Shown in pieces: positions 32,715-43,431 of a DNA stretch of 64,000 bases (positions within the stretch are counted from its first letter, which is position 1; the number at the start of each line of letters is the position of its first letter). The stretch spans positions 32,637,828-32,701,827 of the forward strand of contig JBCNJP010000010.1 in the NCBI GenBank assembly GCA_039602395.1. The letters run 5' to 3'. A model generated the notes under the pieces. It made no database searches and was not told where the DNA came from. It was given only the letters and a program-made list of their open reading frames with translations. The stretch comes from Deinandra increscens subsp. villosa (lineage: Eukaryota; Streptophyta; Magnoliopsida; Asterales; Asteraceae). Position numbers and translations under genes: made by a program.

Positions 32715-33505
32715 TCAACTCGCAATACGGCTCTCAAGCCTCTCAATGAGAGGAGCACAATCCCTAGTCAGCAACCCGGTAGAAATTAAGGGAACACCCA
32801 AATAGCGAACAGGGAGTAGACCCTCCACCATATTCATAACAGCAAGAATACCATCTTTAGTGAGATCAGAGACATTGCAGAAATAAGCGGTACTCTTCTG
32901 TGGACTAGGAACCAGACCAGACATCCTGGAAAACTTGCTTAAAGATTGAATAATACAAGAAGCAGAAGCAATGTCCTCTCTAGCAAAAATGAAAAGGTCA
33001 TCAGTAAAGCAGAGATTAATAATTTTCTGTTTCTCACACCTATTATGGTATCTGAAAAATGAATCAATACGCACAACATGATTGAGAACAAGGGTGAGAA
33101 TCTCTATAACCAAGGTAAAAAGATAAGAGGATAAAGGGCATCCTTGTCTAAGACCCCTTTTGCCTTTGAAATATCCATGGATATTACCATTAACATAGAT
33201 AGAATAAGAAGGAGTCGAGACACAAGTCATGATCCAACCAATCATTCTCGCATGAAAACCGAACCCGACAAGAACCTCCCAAAGAAAACCCCAATCCACA
33301 GTGTCATAAGCCTTTCGGAATATCAATTTTAAAGGCACAACGGGGCGGACCAATACCACGGTGGTAGTTTTGCATCAGCTCCTGGACAAGAAGAATGTTT
33401 AATCAGAAATTTTCCTCCAGGGATGAAAGCCGACTGGTTCATACCCATAATCGTAGACAGCTCCATCTTGATTCTGTCAGCGATAATCTTTCTGATGCAT
33501 ATGAA
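32715..33505 (-). pseudogene. LINE reverse transcriptase
   Basis: Reads IRKIIADRIKMELSTIMGMNQSAFIPG, then in another frame NILLVQELMQNYHRG, CAFKIDI, KAYDTVDWGFLWEVL, GLRQGCPLSSYLFTL, CFTDDLFIFA (the usual YADD appears as FTDD), FSRMSGLVPSPQKS and RYLGVPL. These are RT motifs in the correct order. At least two frame changes lie between 33300 and 33430. The FTDD keeps both catalytic Asp residues, but the frameshifts prevent an intact product. Confidence 0.92.
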
Positions 33506-33544
33506 GCTCCATCTTAGCTCAGCCATATTTTTCTTTTGTGTGTT

Positions 33545-33815
33545 TGTTATGTTCTTATTCTAGGTAATCAGGAAAATCCGGGGACTCGGGGATGAGAGCA
33601 AGTGGAATCGAGGCTTTATGTTATTTCAGTATTTTAATTAAGACATTAATCAGGATTTCCTTTGAATATTTGTTGGGTTTGGATTGTTAGAATTTCTTTA
33701 AGGATTTGGACCTTGTTTTATTTATGAAGGACGTTTTTTATTGATATCTGTAATAGTGATATCTTGACCATTTACGGGTTGGGGTGTTTGACCATTTACG
33801 GGTTGAGGTGTTACA
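33545..33815 (+). mobile_element. Ty3/gypsy LTR, 3' end
   Basis: The segment ends in gaggtgttaca directly before a PBS, so it is the end of an LTR. A tandem gaccatttacgggttg(g/a)ggtgtt lies at 33767-33810. The start of the LTR is not certain and may be truncated at the LINE junction. Confidence 0.55.
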
Positions 33816-33819
33816 ATTA

Positions 33820-33830
33820 TGGTATCAGAG
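33820..33830 (+). promoter_or_regulatory. Primer binding site of the gypsy element
   Basis: Reads tggtatcagag, the tRNA-Met-complementary site, five bases after the LTR end. Confidence 0.8.
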
Positions 33831-33986
33831 AAAAGGCTTTTTCTTGTAGAGAACTTAAATCCTAATAATTTATCCTGGGAGGTAATGGGTAGACATTGGG
33901 TTAGGATTTCACCGTTCACCTATTTGTGTCTCTTAGTTTCTGCCGTCTTCTATATTTGTCTGCTTATAAGTATACCTTCATTTCAG

Positions 33987-35280
33987 ATGCCTCCTAAGAG
34001 ATGTGTGAGTACTCGCAATAACGATACGAATGACCCTCCTTTAGAGACTCTAATTGCTAATGCCGTCAATGCTGCGATTGCCACAATGATTCCAAATTTG
34101 ATCCAACAGTTGCAAGGTGGAAACGGTGGTAACAGTGGAAATGATGGTACTGGTGGAAACGGTGATAACGTTGGAAATAATGGTAATGGTGGGAATGGTG
34201 GAAACGGTGGGTGGTAATGGTGGAGATGATGGAAATGGTGGGAATTATGGTAATGGTGGAGATGATGGAAATGGTGGGAATGGTGGTAACGGTGGAGATG
34301 GTGGAGACGACGAGCCACCACCTCCTGTTGGTATTCAAGTTTGGTTGGACTACTTTCAGAAGCAAAGGCCTAACTCGTTTAGTACTGCTACAACCCCTGT
34401 CGAGGCCCAGAACTGGATTGCTCACATCGAAAAACTATTTGAAGTACTTGGGGTGGATGAGGTATTTAAAGTCATATTAGCAACATACAAGCTAGAGGAT
34501 GATGCTCTTCGTATGTGGGAAACTCTGAAAGTAGCTAGAGGCGGGAATGCTTATGCGGGTTACGGCACAATTTCATGAACAGTACTTCACAACTGCTGAC
34601 CACTCAGAATATCATCGAGAATATGCTTATATAAGGCAGAGGAATGATGAGTCCATAACAAATTTCAAGACACAGTTCGTAAGGTTGGTAAGCTTCCTTG
34701 GTACAACTGTAGGAACACGTGAGGAACAGACTGAGAACTTTAAGTAGGCAGTATGTGAGCGAGACAGGAAGTTTATCTTCAATCTTCAGTTCAGGGATAT
34801 TAATGAAATGGTGGATGCAGTTAAGAACTTGGCTAATGATAAGAAGGATAGGAATAAGTTCTCTGATGATAGTCGTAAACGGCCTAGGGATGGTAATTAT
34901 GATCAGCCTTCTTCCCAGATAAACAAAAATCAGTCTTCACCACCCCGAGATCGTCGAAACAAATCTGACTGAAACAACACTTATCATAATCGTAACTGGA
35001 AGATCGCGATCAGAACCGAAATCAGAATCCAAAGGCAACTAATAATCATATACAACCGAACCTTACTCATCATGCTCAACAATTAAATCAGCACCCACCA
35101 CAAGGTCGTGACACTCTTCCTCCATGCACCACTTGCGGGAAACCTCATAAGGGAGTATGTCGTTTTGCCGAAGGATTATGTTTCAAATGCAGACGTTCTG
35201 GACACAAGATTAAGGATTGTCTAGAGAATGATAATGGGAAGAAACCCGCTAGGTCTATAGCAGGTATATTTGTGTTTTAG
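33987..35280 (+). pseudogene. Ty3/gypsy gag, frameshifted and truncated
   Basis: Starts MPPKRCVSTRNN, then a Gly/Asn-rich linker. The retrotransposon gag domain follows: GIQVWLDYFQKQRPNSFS, EAQNWIAHIEKLFEVLG, TYKLEDDALRMWETL, then in another frame TAQFHEQYFTTADHSEYHREY and DESITNFKTQFVRLVSFLG. A stop at about 34745 interrupts it, and after a low-complexity linker a CCHC knuckle CFKCRRSGHKIKDC appears (about 35187-35220). The first frameshift lies in the gly-asn repeat (about 34205). Sequence identity to gypsy is lost at about 35275, where CACTA-like repeats begin; pol is absent. Confidence 0.88.
34110..34310 (+). repeat. ggtggaaatgg imperfect microsatellite in gag
   Basis: Twenty or so variants of ggtgg(a/t)aa(t/c)gg encode Gly-Asn-rich linker. 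Repeat slippage moved the reading frame at about 34205. Antisense His-rich open frames across it are shadows. Confidence 0.85.
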
Positions 35281-35480
35281 CCACATATATTTAAATAAAA
35301 GTGGCCAAAGGGTAGTTGAAATCAAATATTTTGTCCCAAATACGTGTGGCCAAAGGGTGGCAACGGCCACGTTAATAGAACAAGAGCGTGGCCTTTGGAA
35401 ATATATGGCCACATATATTTGTGTTTAGCAACATATATTTGGGAAGAAAAAAGTGACCAAAAGGTTGTTAAAATCAGATG
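35270..35480. repeat. gtggccaa / ggccac motif cluster (CACTA-like subterminal)
   Basis: Copies of gtggccaaaggg, ggccacg, gccacatatattt and gtgaccaaaagg in both orientations resemble the 9880-10500 subterminal region. No CACTA terminus is seen at the left edge, which joins truncated gypsy gag. Confidence 0.6.
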
Positions 35481-35484
35481 TGTC

Positions 35485-36120
35485 CTCGCTAGATGTGTGC
35501 CCAATTTAAAACCTATTACAAATTATTAATTAAAAATCAATTACAAATCAAATAAAATTCAATTACAAATCAAATACAAATGAAACACAAATAAACAATT
35601 AAAGAAAATTACATTGCATACAAGCATTATTCTCAATTTAATTTTCAATCCGGGAGCCAACAACACTACCACGTGATCTTCATCTTCAATTGTTCAGATT
35701 TAAGCTTAATTAGGATCATTTTTGCTTGTATTCCTTCCTATACCAAAACATATAATTAATAATTAGGTTATGGAAATTGATCATAATATATATAGCAATT
35801 TTGAAATACTTACAATCATGATAGATATGGACTGAGGAGTGCCATTTTATTGCAAGTAGTATGGGTCATCAGGTCCTACAATTCAGTTGATTTCCATATG
35901 AACATTAGATATCCAAATGAACTTGAAACATCCGGATGAACATCACATTAAATTCCGGATCAACTTCAAAGTCAGTTGAACTTTATTTGGTACAGATCTC
36001 ACCGTTTGTTCCAACAATCCATAGCTAGCCCAAGTGTTTGAGGTACCAAATAGTATTTAAAATGGGACTACATGACATTACCAAACAGATTACTGTGAAA
36101 CTATAAAACGAAATGAAACT
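35485..36120. other. Noncoding with ccggatgaac motifs
   Basis: AT-rich sequence. Around 35890-35970 are ttccatatgaac, tccaaatgaac, ccggatgaac and ccggatcaac phrases, members of the motif family also found at 3.3, 7.0-7.4 and 62.7 kb. Confidence 0.45.
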
Positions 36121-36123
36121 TGA

Positions 36124-37010
36124 CTAGCAAATATTTACCTTTTTCTTTTCAACCGCTTCTGACGAGGTTGATCGACCACCGATTTCACGCCCTACAGTAC
36201 AATTTATTACTTTATTTAAATGAGCAATCAAACCGATAATGAGTTTCACAAATACTAACCGTTGTGTGTATGTCAGCATGATTAGTGTTGTGGTTAGATC
36301 CAACACAAATCTCCTTAGAATTTACCTAGAACAATGTTTTTGAATTGGTAAAAAGTGAGAGCAAAATAATGACGCGGACCTATCATGAAAGCGTCCTATG
36401 TAATAAGGCCAAATTTCGGTTACAAGATATAGCAGAGGAGAAATAGATGGGAACCGGATGAACTTGGCTGGCAGAATAGTTGATCCCGATACGATAGTAT
36501 TTATTCTATTTTTTTAATCTAACATAAGTTGTTCCAGTTTAATTCATACAGTTTATATATATACTCTATTTATTTCATATTAACATACATTTCAATGAAT
36601 CATAGCAGAGCTCCATTTTACTCATAACTGTGTTCTTACATGAAGTATATATTCTTATGTACCAGGAACTTGCATCTATTTGTGTTCTTCAGGAACAAAA
36701 GTTCATCCGGATTGTGTTCTTCAGGAACAAGAGTATATGTTATTATAAGGTACTTAGGAATAGTATGATTAAGTTGTGATGTAAAGAATTTACCTCTGTA
36801 GATGCCGGAGCATTAAGTTGTTGTGGTAACGGTGTTCCAAGTGCATATAGATGAGTTATAAGTAGATCAAGTTTTTTCTCCGATTATTCAATCTTAAAGA
36901 AGAGGGCCTTAACTTCTTCATTTATTCAACCCGAAGAAGTCTCTCCTCTTTAAGTTCCAACTCAAGTTTTTCCAATCGACCATCAGTGTTGTTGGATCGA
37001 TCCTTGAATT
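36124..37010 (-). pseudogene. Coiled-coil CACTA accessory gene, degenerate exons
   Basis: Minus-strand piece 1 (37005-36790) reads DRSNNTDGRLEKLELELKEERLLRVE and, after stops, LFFKIE, SEKKLDLLITHLYALGTPLPQQL, which looks like the coiled-coil C-terminal region of a TNPA/TNP1-type protein. Piece 2 (about 36306-36140) has a possible donor (acg|gttagt), an acceptor (ctgtag|ggcgtg) and the exon GREIGGRSTSSEAVEKKK. The intervening 36315-36790 holds a copy of the aORF tail. Several stops make it dead. I have not recognised a precise family. Confidence 0.4.
36370..36665 (+). repeat. Diverged copy of the aORF 3' end and downstream DNA
   Basis: The phrases cctatcatgaa, ccaaatttcggttacaag, gatgggaaccggatgaactt, ttgttccagttt and ctccattttactcataactgtg occur in the same order as at 62405-62620, with roughly 80% identity by eye over the best 115 bp. 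The coding part is frameshifted here. Confidence 0.75.
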
Positions 37011-37014
37011 TTAT

Positions 37015-37935
37015 ACAATTAACAGAATGTAATCAGATGCTTTTTAACAAAGTACATAAATAGGAAAGCATGCAGACCCTATTGATTCATTATTTCTTAG
37101 TTAGTTCTTAATTATTAATATATCACATAAAGACCCTATTAAGTAATTATTGATATGTTATACACAAATTAAAGACATCTAAGGGGAAGAGTGGAACACA
37201 TCATGTCTTCAGTGGATATAACAAACAGTTGACCATTTCTAGCAGTGTACATAAAGAAGAAAGGAGGTTCATTAACATTCTTGTATCGTCCCCCCCCCCC
37301 CCTTCCCCAAAAAAAACCATGTGCAGATGCTTGACCTCAACATTCCTAGCATAAAAATAACTAATTTAGCATGCTCCCATAGTCATTTAAGAAGTTAAAT
37401 AACTAATTTAGCATAAAATGAATGGGTTGAAATGAATGGAGGGGATTTCTGCAATATATACCCCTTCCTAATTAATTATGTATGAAACGAAATTTTATCG
37501 ATCTGTAACTGTACACAAATACAAGGATCCCAAGTTAAACGTGTATCAATAATAAACAAAACAAACAATTTTATGAAAACAGATTGTAATTAATGAAACA
37601 GAATAACTTGATAATTATCGTTTTCTGGACTAATTAGTCTCCCAAATCACATGGAACTTCTGAAGAATCGCTAGCGATGTCTGTTGAAGCTATTCGGTGT
37701 TGAAGCTCCATGGAAGATGAGAATGATATGGATGAGAAAGAAGACCTAGTTATTTGCTGGAGGCGTTTAACTGGAATTTTTCTGATAAAGTGAGAGGGAA
37801 AAGTATATGATGAATCGATAATAAGTAAATTTAGTTCGAAATTTTCGGTGAAATTTGAACTAATGGTGGGAAATTCAAAATTTTAATTTAAACAATATGT
37901 ATATTAAACATAAATAAACCTAAAATTAGACATAA
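37015..37935. other. Noncoding
   Basis: No gene recognised. A C run of 13 (37290-37302) sits next to an A run. The segment 37790-37875 loosely matches 150-230. Confidence 0.4.
37290..37302. repeat. C13 homopolymer
   Basis: An uninterrupted run of 13 C followed by ttcccc and an A run. Length may be unreliable because sequencing and assembly handle such runs poorly. Confidence 0.9.
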
Positions 37936-37939
37936 ACAT

Positions 37940-38165
37940 AATTAATTAATTAATTAATTAAATGTCTGCACGTGGCTCTTCCGGCGGGTTCTTCTTCAAG
38001 ATGAACTTCATCATCAAGTTCGTAAAAGTCTTCAAGTGCCTCTTATTGTGGGTTTTCGGGCAAGGTAATAATCGAACGCCCAATTCCAGAAGGCTTCATC
38101 CTCCCAAAGGTCATCCACCTAAGCTTGAGCAGGAGCTTCATCCTCTTGATGTGTTGAAATAATGA
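37940..38165 (-). pseudogene. Acidic small ORF remnant
   Basis: The minus strand reads HQEDEAPAQA, a stop, then VDDLWEDEAFWNWAFDYYLA and, after one frame change, LEDFYELDDEVHLEEEPAGR, ending in the (TTAA)n repeat at 37940-37962. The aromatic-acidic layout resembles the small acidic protein at 9318-9699 next to the other CACTA-like repeats, but I did not align them rigorously. Probably a decayed CACTA accessory ORF. Confidence 0.35.
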
Positions 38166-38480
38166 GATTGTGAAATTGTACGAGTACATCAATTACGGTT
38201 GACATAACTGTGATCCTTTAAGCAGATCTGGACGACAATCAGAGTTAAAAGGCTTAAAAAAACTATGTTTTAATATTAATTTTATTAGTTTCTTTAATTA
38301 GATATAATAAACAACATTTTTCTAACATGTGCTTTGTGGCCAGGATAACGCAACTACAAAAAACGGTGACGTTACTAAAACACAACTCAAAAATAAAAAT
38401 CATAAATTACTATGCAATTCAGAACAAAAATACAAAAAGACCACCATGTTGCGAATTTCTCATGTATGATAATTTTGTTT
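38166..38480. other. Noncoding
   Basis: AT-rich, no gene recognised. Confidence 0.4.
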
Positions 38481-38489
38481 TTAAAAATA

Positions 38490-39440
38490 TTAAACGAGGG
38501 CCAATTAGGATGGTGAGGAGCAATTAGGGTCTATGAGGACCAACTAGACTCAATGCGGACTAAATACTGACAATTAGCGTCATTTAGGATACTTTAGTGA
38601 AGCCCAGTTATGGTCAATTAATATGGTTGATGAATACGAATTAGGACCAATTCAATGAAAAGACCGGTTATGCTTATAGGACGATAAGGACGAAGCATGA
38701 AGGAACGTACAATGAGGATCGATGATCAAGTATGACCAATTAGAACTAATGGGGGCTAATTAGTTTAAATGAGGACCAATGATACCAATAAGGGTAAATT
38801 AGGGTTAGTGATGGTCGATTAAGACCAATTAGGTTTAATTAGGGTCAATGAGGACCCATTAGGACTAATGATGGTCGAATATGCTCAATTAGGACCAATA
38901 AGGATGAATTATGACCTATTAGGTATAGTTAAGACCGATGAGGGCCAATTAAATAGAATAAGTACCAATATGGCTCAATTCGGGTCAATGAGGAGCAATT
39001 TGGCACACTTTGGACCAATAAGGACCAATCAGTGTTAGTTAGCCTCAATAAGGACCAACTAGACTCATCAAGGACCAGTTACTTTAAAGTACAACAAATT
39101 TGAGTCAGTTAGGCCTAATTGACCCAATTGATTATAATTGGTCCTAAATGAGACTAATTGGTCATAATTGACCGTAAGTGGTCTTCATTGAACCTAACCG
39201 AGCCTAATAGACTACAATTGACCTTCATTGGCCCTAATTCACCCTAATTTAGTGTTCACTGGTCCTCATTGGTCCTTATTTGTCAGAAATGACCATGATT
39301 GACCGTAATTCAGTCTACTGGTCCTCATTGAGCGTAATTGGCCCTCAATCAGCGTAATTGACCCTAATTGCCCCTAATTGCCCCTAATTGGTCATATTTG
39401 GTTCTCATAAGGCATCATTGAGCATAATCGGCCCTAATTG
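38490..39440. repeat. Degenerate aattaggaccaat repeat field that flips strand
   Basis: From 38490 to about 39110 the plus strand is full of variants of (gg)accaattagg(g) and caatgaggacc. From about 39115 to 39440 the plus strand is instead full of cctaattg(a/g)cc, attggtcct and ccctaattg, the reverse complement. The step is about 10-17 bp and irregular. The whole is therefore an imperfect large inverted repeat with its centre near 39110. Confidence 0.8.
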
Positions 39441-39467
39441 ATGTCGATTAAATTAAAATAAATTAAT

Positions 39468-39836
39468 TGTAGAAGCATATTCCTATGCTATGATGTGTCT
39501 CGTGTATTGTATCTATGTGAGCGGGTCTTTGTATGAAGTGTAATGACTATATCATTGGCACCGGACCAGGTGGTCCGGCGGACCAAATGGTCCGGGCATA
39601 CCATTTGGTACGCAGCCTATGTAGTCACTTACTATAAATAGGTTGTGTTAGAATGTGCATTAGAACTAGTTGAACACTTCTGTCATTCTACACCTTTCTG
39701 TGTGTGTTTCTAGAGAGAGAAACTAGAGAGAGTTCATTGTAATCTCAAGTGATTCAATAACAAATCTCTTATTTACATCTCGTGTTCACTACATTGATCA
39801 AAGCATGCAGTAGTAAGATCGTTTCTTGTTTCTACA
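39468..39836 (+). mobile_element. Solo LTR (369 bp), same family as elements 2 and 3
   Basis: Starts tgtagaagcatattcctatgc and ends aagatcgtttcttgtttctaca. It is flanked by ttaat (39463-39467 and 39837-39841), a perfect 5-bp duplication. It is the plus-strand counterpart of the LTRs at 43063-43431 and 48983-49353, which contain the complement of catgatgtgtctcgtgtattgtatc. A TATA box ctataaatagg lies at about 39633, with ggacca/tggtcc motifs at 39556-39630. No internal sequence remains. Confidence 0.93.
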
Positions 39837-39841
39837 TTAAT

Positions 39842-40068
39842 AATATTATTCTAAACCAAATTAAATTATAAAAAAATTCCCCCATCCTAATTTCAACTAA
39901 ATGGGCAAACTCTAATAACTTCCTCTATTTCATTTCTTAGGGTTCTTGTGATCTAGAAGAGCTGCAGTTAGTATAAAACTGTATTTTCGAAAAACAATTA
40001 CCCTCTACTTCTCTCCAGGTTTCTAATTGGCGATTTTAACCTAAACCCCACTCTCTAATTTCTCACAA
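39842..40068. other. Leader-like sequence before the aORF
   Basis: Pyrimidine-rich AT-rich sequence with no gene, leading to an ATG in good context (cacaaatgg). It may be the untranslated region before the accessory ORF. Confidence 0.4.
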
Positions 40069-41394
40069 ATGGCACCCAAATTGAATGGAAAGGCCGCATC
40101 AAAGCCTACTCAAATGTTCTTCGCCGAACACAATGTTGTAGCGTACTTCGAGATGTCTGATAAGTCAAAGCTATTTGATGAAATGAACGATTTCCTCGAG
40201 AAATCCAACACTCAATTTGCTTTTACTGTGAACCTGTAATATGCAAGCAAACAATTACTGAATTTGGGACTCGGCCAAAAAATCTGTTGATAGCAACGGG
40301 GTTGGTAAAATTGACTCTAGAGTCAATGGGAATGAGATTAGCATGACTGAAGAAATGATCCGAAAGCATCGGAAATTCAATGATGCAGGAGGTGATCCTA
40401 ATTGTACTTAAAGAGCGAAGCAATTGGGTATGGGGGTGACTTAACTTGTGGGACCATCAAAAGGGGACAACTACCCTATGTTTGGCGATATCTTGCTCAT
40501 AACATTCTCCACTGCCTATCTCACAAGAAAACTACGCGGGATGAACTTGCTGCACCTCAATCATCTGCTTTTAATGGATTGGTAAATGGGCTCAACTTTA
40601 ACTTTTTAAAAATGATATTTGATGGAATGCTGGAAAATCTAAAACCTAAAAGGATATTTTACATGTACCCCAGATTCCTCTAACACACTCTCAATTGTGA
40701 ATTTCCAAATCTGCAAATCTCTGATCAACATCTTGAACTTAAATCTTTTACAAGTAAAACATTTTCTAACATGTAAGTGAACAAAACTGTTTTTCTTGGT
40801 AAAGACACATCACACCCTATGCCTAAGGCCAGGACTGCTCTTGAGCAAATTGCTCCTGGTGACAACATTGTTACACCAACAAGTGTTGAGCCTACACCAA
40901 ACCGACCATCCTATTCCACTGATATACAAATTCCCACCAAAAGTAAGAGGATGTCCACATCAAAATCACACCCAAAAATACCACACCCACTCCACAATCA
41001 CCCAAAAGGAAGAGGATTAGGTCTCCTTCACCTAGACCCTCCACTGGACTACCTCGGAATGAGGGTGATATATCACCTAGGCCATATGTCCCCAACCCTT
41101 ATTGTAAGGAATATACTGATGAAGTTGGTTCAATCACCCAACCCACATTCTGTTGATAAGGTGACTTGCAGTAGTGATGAAGCAAGTCAGGTGGAAAGGG
41201 CTGACACTACTCATGATGTCCCAATGGACCCTGAGGACAGTGCCAACATCCTTAAGACCCAATCCACAACAACTATATCAGTCAGGGAACCTATTCAGGA
41301 ACCTTTGATTGACAACAGGAATCCTGGGTGCCAAGAAACCATGGGTGCTGAGCATGAACAAGGTCGGCTTGTTTGCTCTTCTTTGCTCAAAGAT
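40069..41394 (+). pseudogene. Copia accessory ORF (aORF), N-terminal segment
   Basis: ATG at 40069 gives MAPKLNGKAASKPTQ, then FFAEHNVVAYFEMSDKSKLF and FLEKSNTQFAFTVN. After a stop and frame changes it continues with AIGYGGDLTCGTIKRGQLPY, WRYLAHNILHCLSHK, GLNFNFLKMIFDGMLENL and MYPRFL. This is the N-terminal part of the large extra ORF found downstream of pol in composite Copia elements; its function is unknown. From 40777 a Pro/Ser-rich linker follows, and near the break are NPGCQETMGAEHEQG residues. The ORF is cut at 41394 by element 1 and resumes at 54001. Assignment is from memory of the family. Confidence 0.7.
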
Positions 41395-41775
41395 TGAAAA
41401 TGCGAGAGTATTGGATCGTCTACTCAATCTAGCTATTCGAAGATCAAAACGTAATTAACCGATTGTTTTATTGATCAAAGATGAACAATTACAACCAGTA
41501 AACATTTAGAAACTGACACAGAGAAACACCGTACAAAACACACACTTAAGATCAGCTCAGACTGTCACTCATGTGTAAAACGAAGAATAAACTTGCTATT
41601 TATACTGTTTGGCCGAACCATGTCTGAACACCAGGTTCGGCAGGTCCGAACTCCAGGTTCGGACCAGGTTCGGCAGGCAGTCATCCTAGCCTTGAACTTG
41701 ATCTTTAACTCTTGGATCTTCACATGACATTGTCTGATTGGATACTTCACACGACGCATAACCTATGTATCAGCA
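41395..41775 (-). repeat. Element 1, 3' LTR (left copy)
   Basis: Plus strand begins tgaaaatgcgagag and ends ctatgtatcagca. The purine-rich minus-strand tract just outside (agacgagggggagtt, 41776-41790) is the polypurine tract. Contains ggttcgg/ccgaac motifs at about 41612-41680. Confidence 0.93.
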
Positions 41776-43062
41776 AACTCCCCCTCGTCTTGTGCAGTAT
41801 CACTTTAACATCTTCAAACCTGTATCTTCAATCAAGCTCCCCCCCAAGTGTAGAATTCGTTTGTCCAATGGAATGAAGATTCGACCAAACTATCCCTCAA
41901 CTTGATTGTAACTTGATCTTGAATACTTCACAATGTTTAGTGTGTCTCTGGTCTTTATCAATAGCTTCAGAAAACTGAAGTTGTGATATCTTGCACTTTA
42001 GTAACCTGCTCAATCATATAAATAATCTTGGGGCAAAACGTCTCTTCGAGTCTCGAAGATATGAATTTGAAAATTTTACTTTGTATCACGTGTTGATCAG
42101 ATCGAAAATAAAGCAGAAAAAAAATCTTTTTGTCTTTTAGAAAGTTTATATCAAAACAAACCTAAAATCTTTTTGACTTTTCAAAAATTATGCTAAAACA
42201 CACCAAAAATCTTTTTGTACTTTTCTTGAACTAAAATGAAATGCAATACAGAATCAAACTCTATTTTTACAGAATCAAACTCTATTTTTGGTATGAGAAA
42301 GATCACTATACGGGATCACATTGAACATGATGCACTGAACTACACTTCAATTTCAACTAACTGAAGCACATAAGACATGCTGATTGTCGGTATAATTTGT
42401 CCATCTTAAACTCAGATAGAATCATACTCATAACATCTGGATATGTTAAGGTATTGATTAAATTTGCTTTGACCAGTGTATCCCACACTATCAAACATAT
42501 TCAGACATTTTCTTTCTCCTTTTTCTTTTTGTGTGATTACACTTGTGAATTGTCACAAAGTATAATATTTTCATGATATCGTCAACTGTGTTCCATGCAA
42601 AAAGAAATAAGAACGTTAAATCGTATACCTTAAGGTCGATCTTTAGATACGCAGATAAGGCCTCAGATTTAACAAAATAAAGAAAATAAAACAAGTTGAA
42701 ATTGTATAACCCAATAACACGCAGAAAAAGTCGGATGAGTTATACGAAACACCAAAGAAACGAAAGCAGAACGTCAAACAAACAACGATCAGGTCAGTCT
42801 TGTGGACACGCAGAGAAAGTCCGATCATTTGACAAAATAAAGAAAATCAAACAAGTTTGAATCTTTGAAAAATAAACACATGTATACACAGTGACTTTTT
42901 ATTTCTATTTTTACATATTAATTTCTTTTTGTCATGAAATACGCATCAAGATGTTATCCACATGGTCAAGCATTAGTATTTAGTGAATATCACATCTGAA
43001 TACTTTCTGATTTGCCGAGCCTACCAAACATATCAAGCAATGATTTTATGGCCCTTTTATCT
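41776..43062 (-). other. Element 1 noncoding tail, distal part
   Basis: Sequence between PPT and the element 2 insertion point. It shares blocks with element 2's tail (for example gatatcgtcaactgtgttccatgc at 42576 and 44184, and acaaggcctcagatttaacaaaata at 42655 and 44263). No ORF has pol motifs. Confidence 0.85.
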
Positions 43063-43431
43063 TGTAAAACCGAGATACGATCTTACTACTGCGTGTATCA
43101 ATCAAACATAGTAAACACGAATGTAAATAAGAGATTTGTATTGAATCACTTGAAGATTACAATGAAATCTCACTCTAGTTTCTCTCTCTAGAATACACAC
43201 AGAAGGTGAAGAATGACATAAGAGTTAAGCTAACATTCTAACACAACCTATTTATACTTAGTGACATACTAGCCTACGTACCAACTGGCGTACCATTTGG
43301 TACATGCGTACCAAATGGTCCGGCGTACCAGATGGTACGTCACCAATGATATTGCCACTACAACACATAGACTCACTCTAATCTAGATACAATACACGAG
43401 ACACATCATAGCATAGGTATATGCTCTAACA
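43063..43431 (-). repeat. Element 2, 3' LTR (left copy)
   Basis: Plus strand begins tgtaaaaccgagatacg and ends atatgctctaaca. Contains gcgtacca/tggtac motifs at 43276-43343 beside the TATA box (minus-strand gtataaatagg). Confidence 0.93.

Larger units (their letters stand above)
31224..33510 (-). mobile_element. 5'-truncated LINE (L1-type) with RT and zf-RVT
   Basis: Transcribed right to left. The 3' end near 31224 reads cttttttggttaaagggttacc on the plus strand, a typical plant LINE 3' end. The coding portion runs from the middle of the RT (33505) to the zf-RVT region, broken by several frameshifts. 5' truncation removed the endonuclease and ORF1. It abuts the LTR-like start of the gypsy element on the right. 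Confidence 0.85.

Noticed and set aside
33983..34425. His- and Ile/Thr-rich open frames on the minus strand
   Set aside because: They are shadows of the ggtggaaatgg repeat in the plus-strand gypsy gag.
37290..37302. C13 run as a biological signal
   Set aside because: Homopolymer length is unreliable and nothing around it suggests a function.
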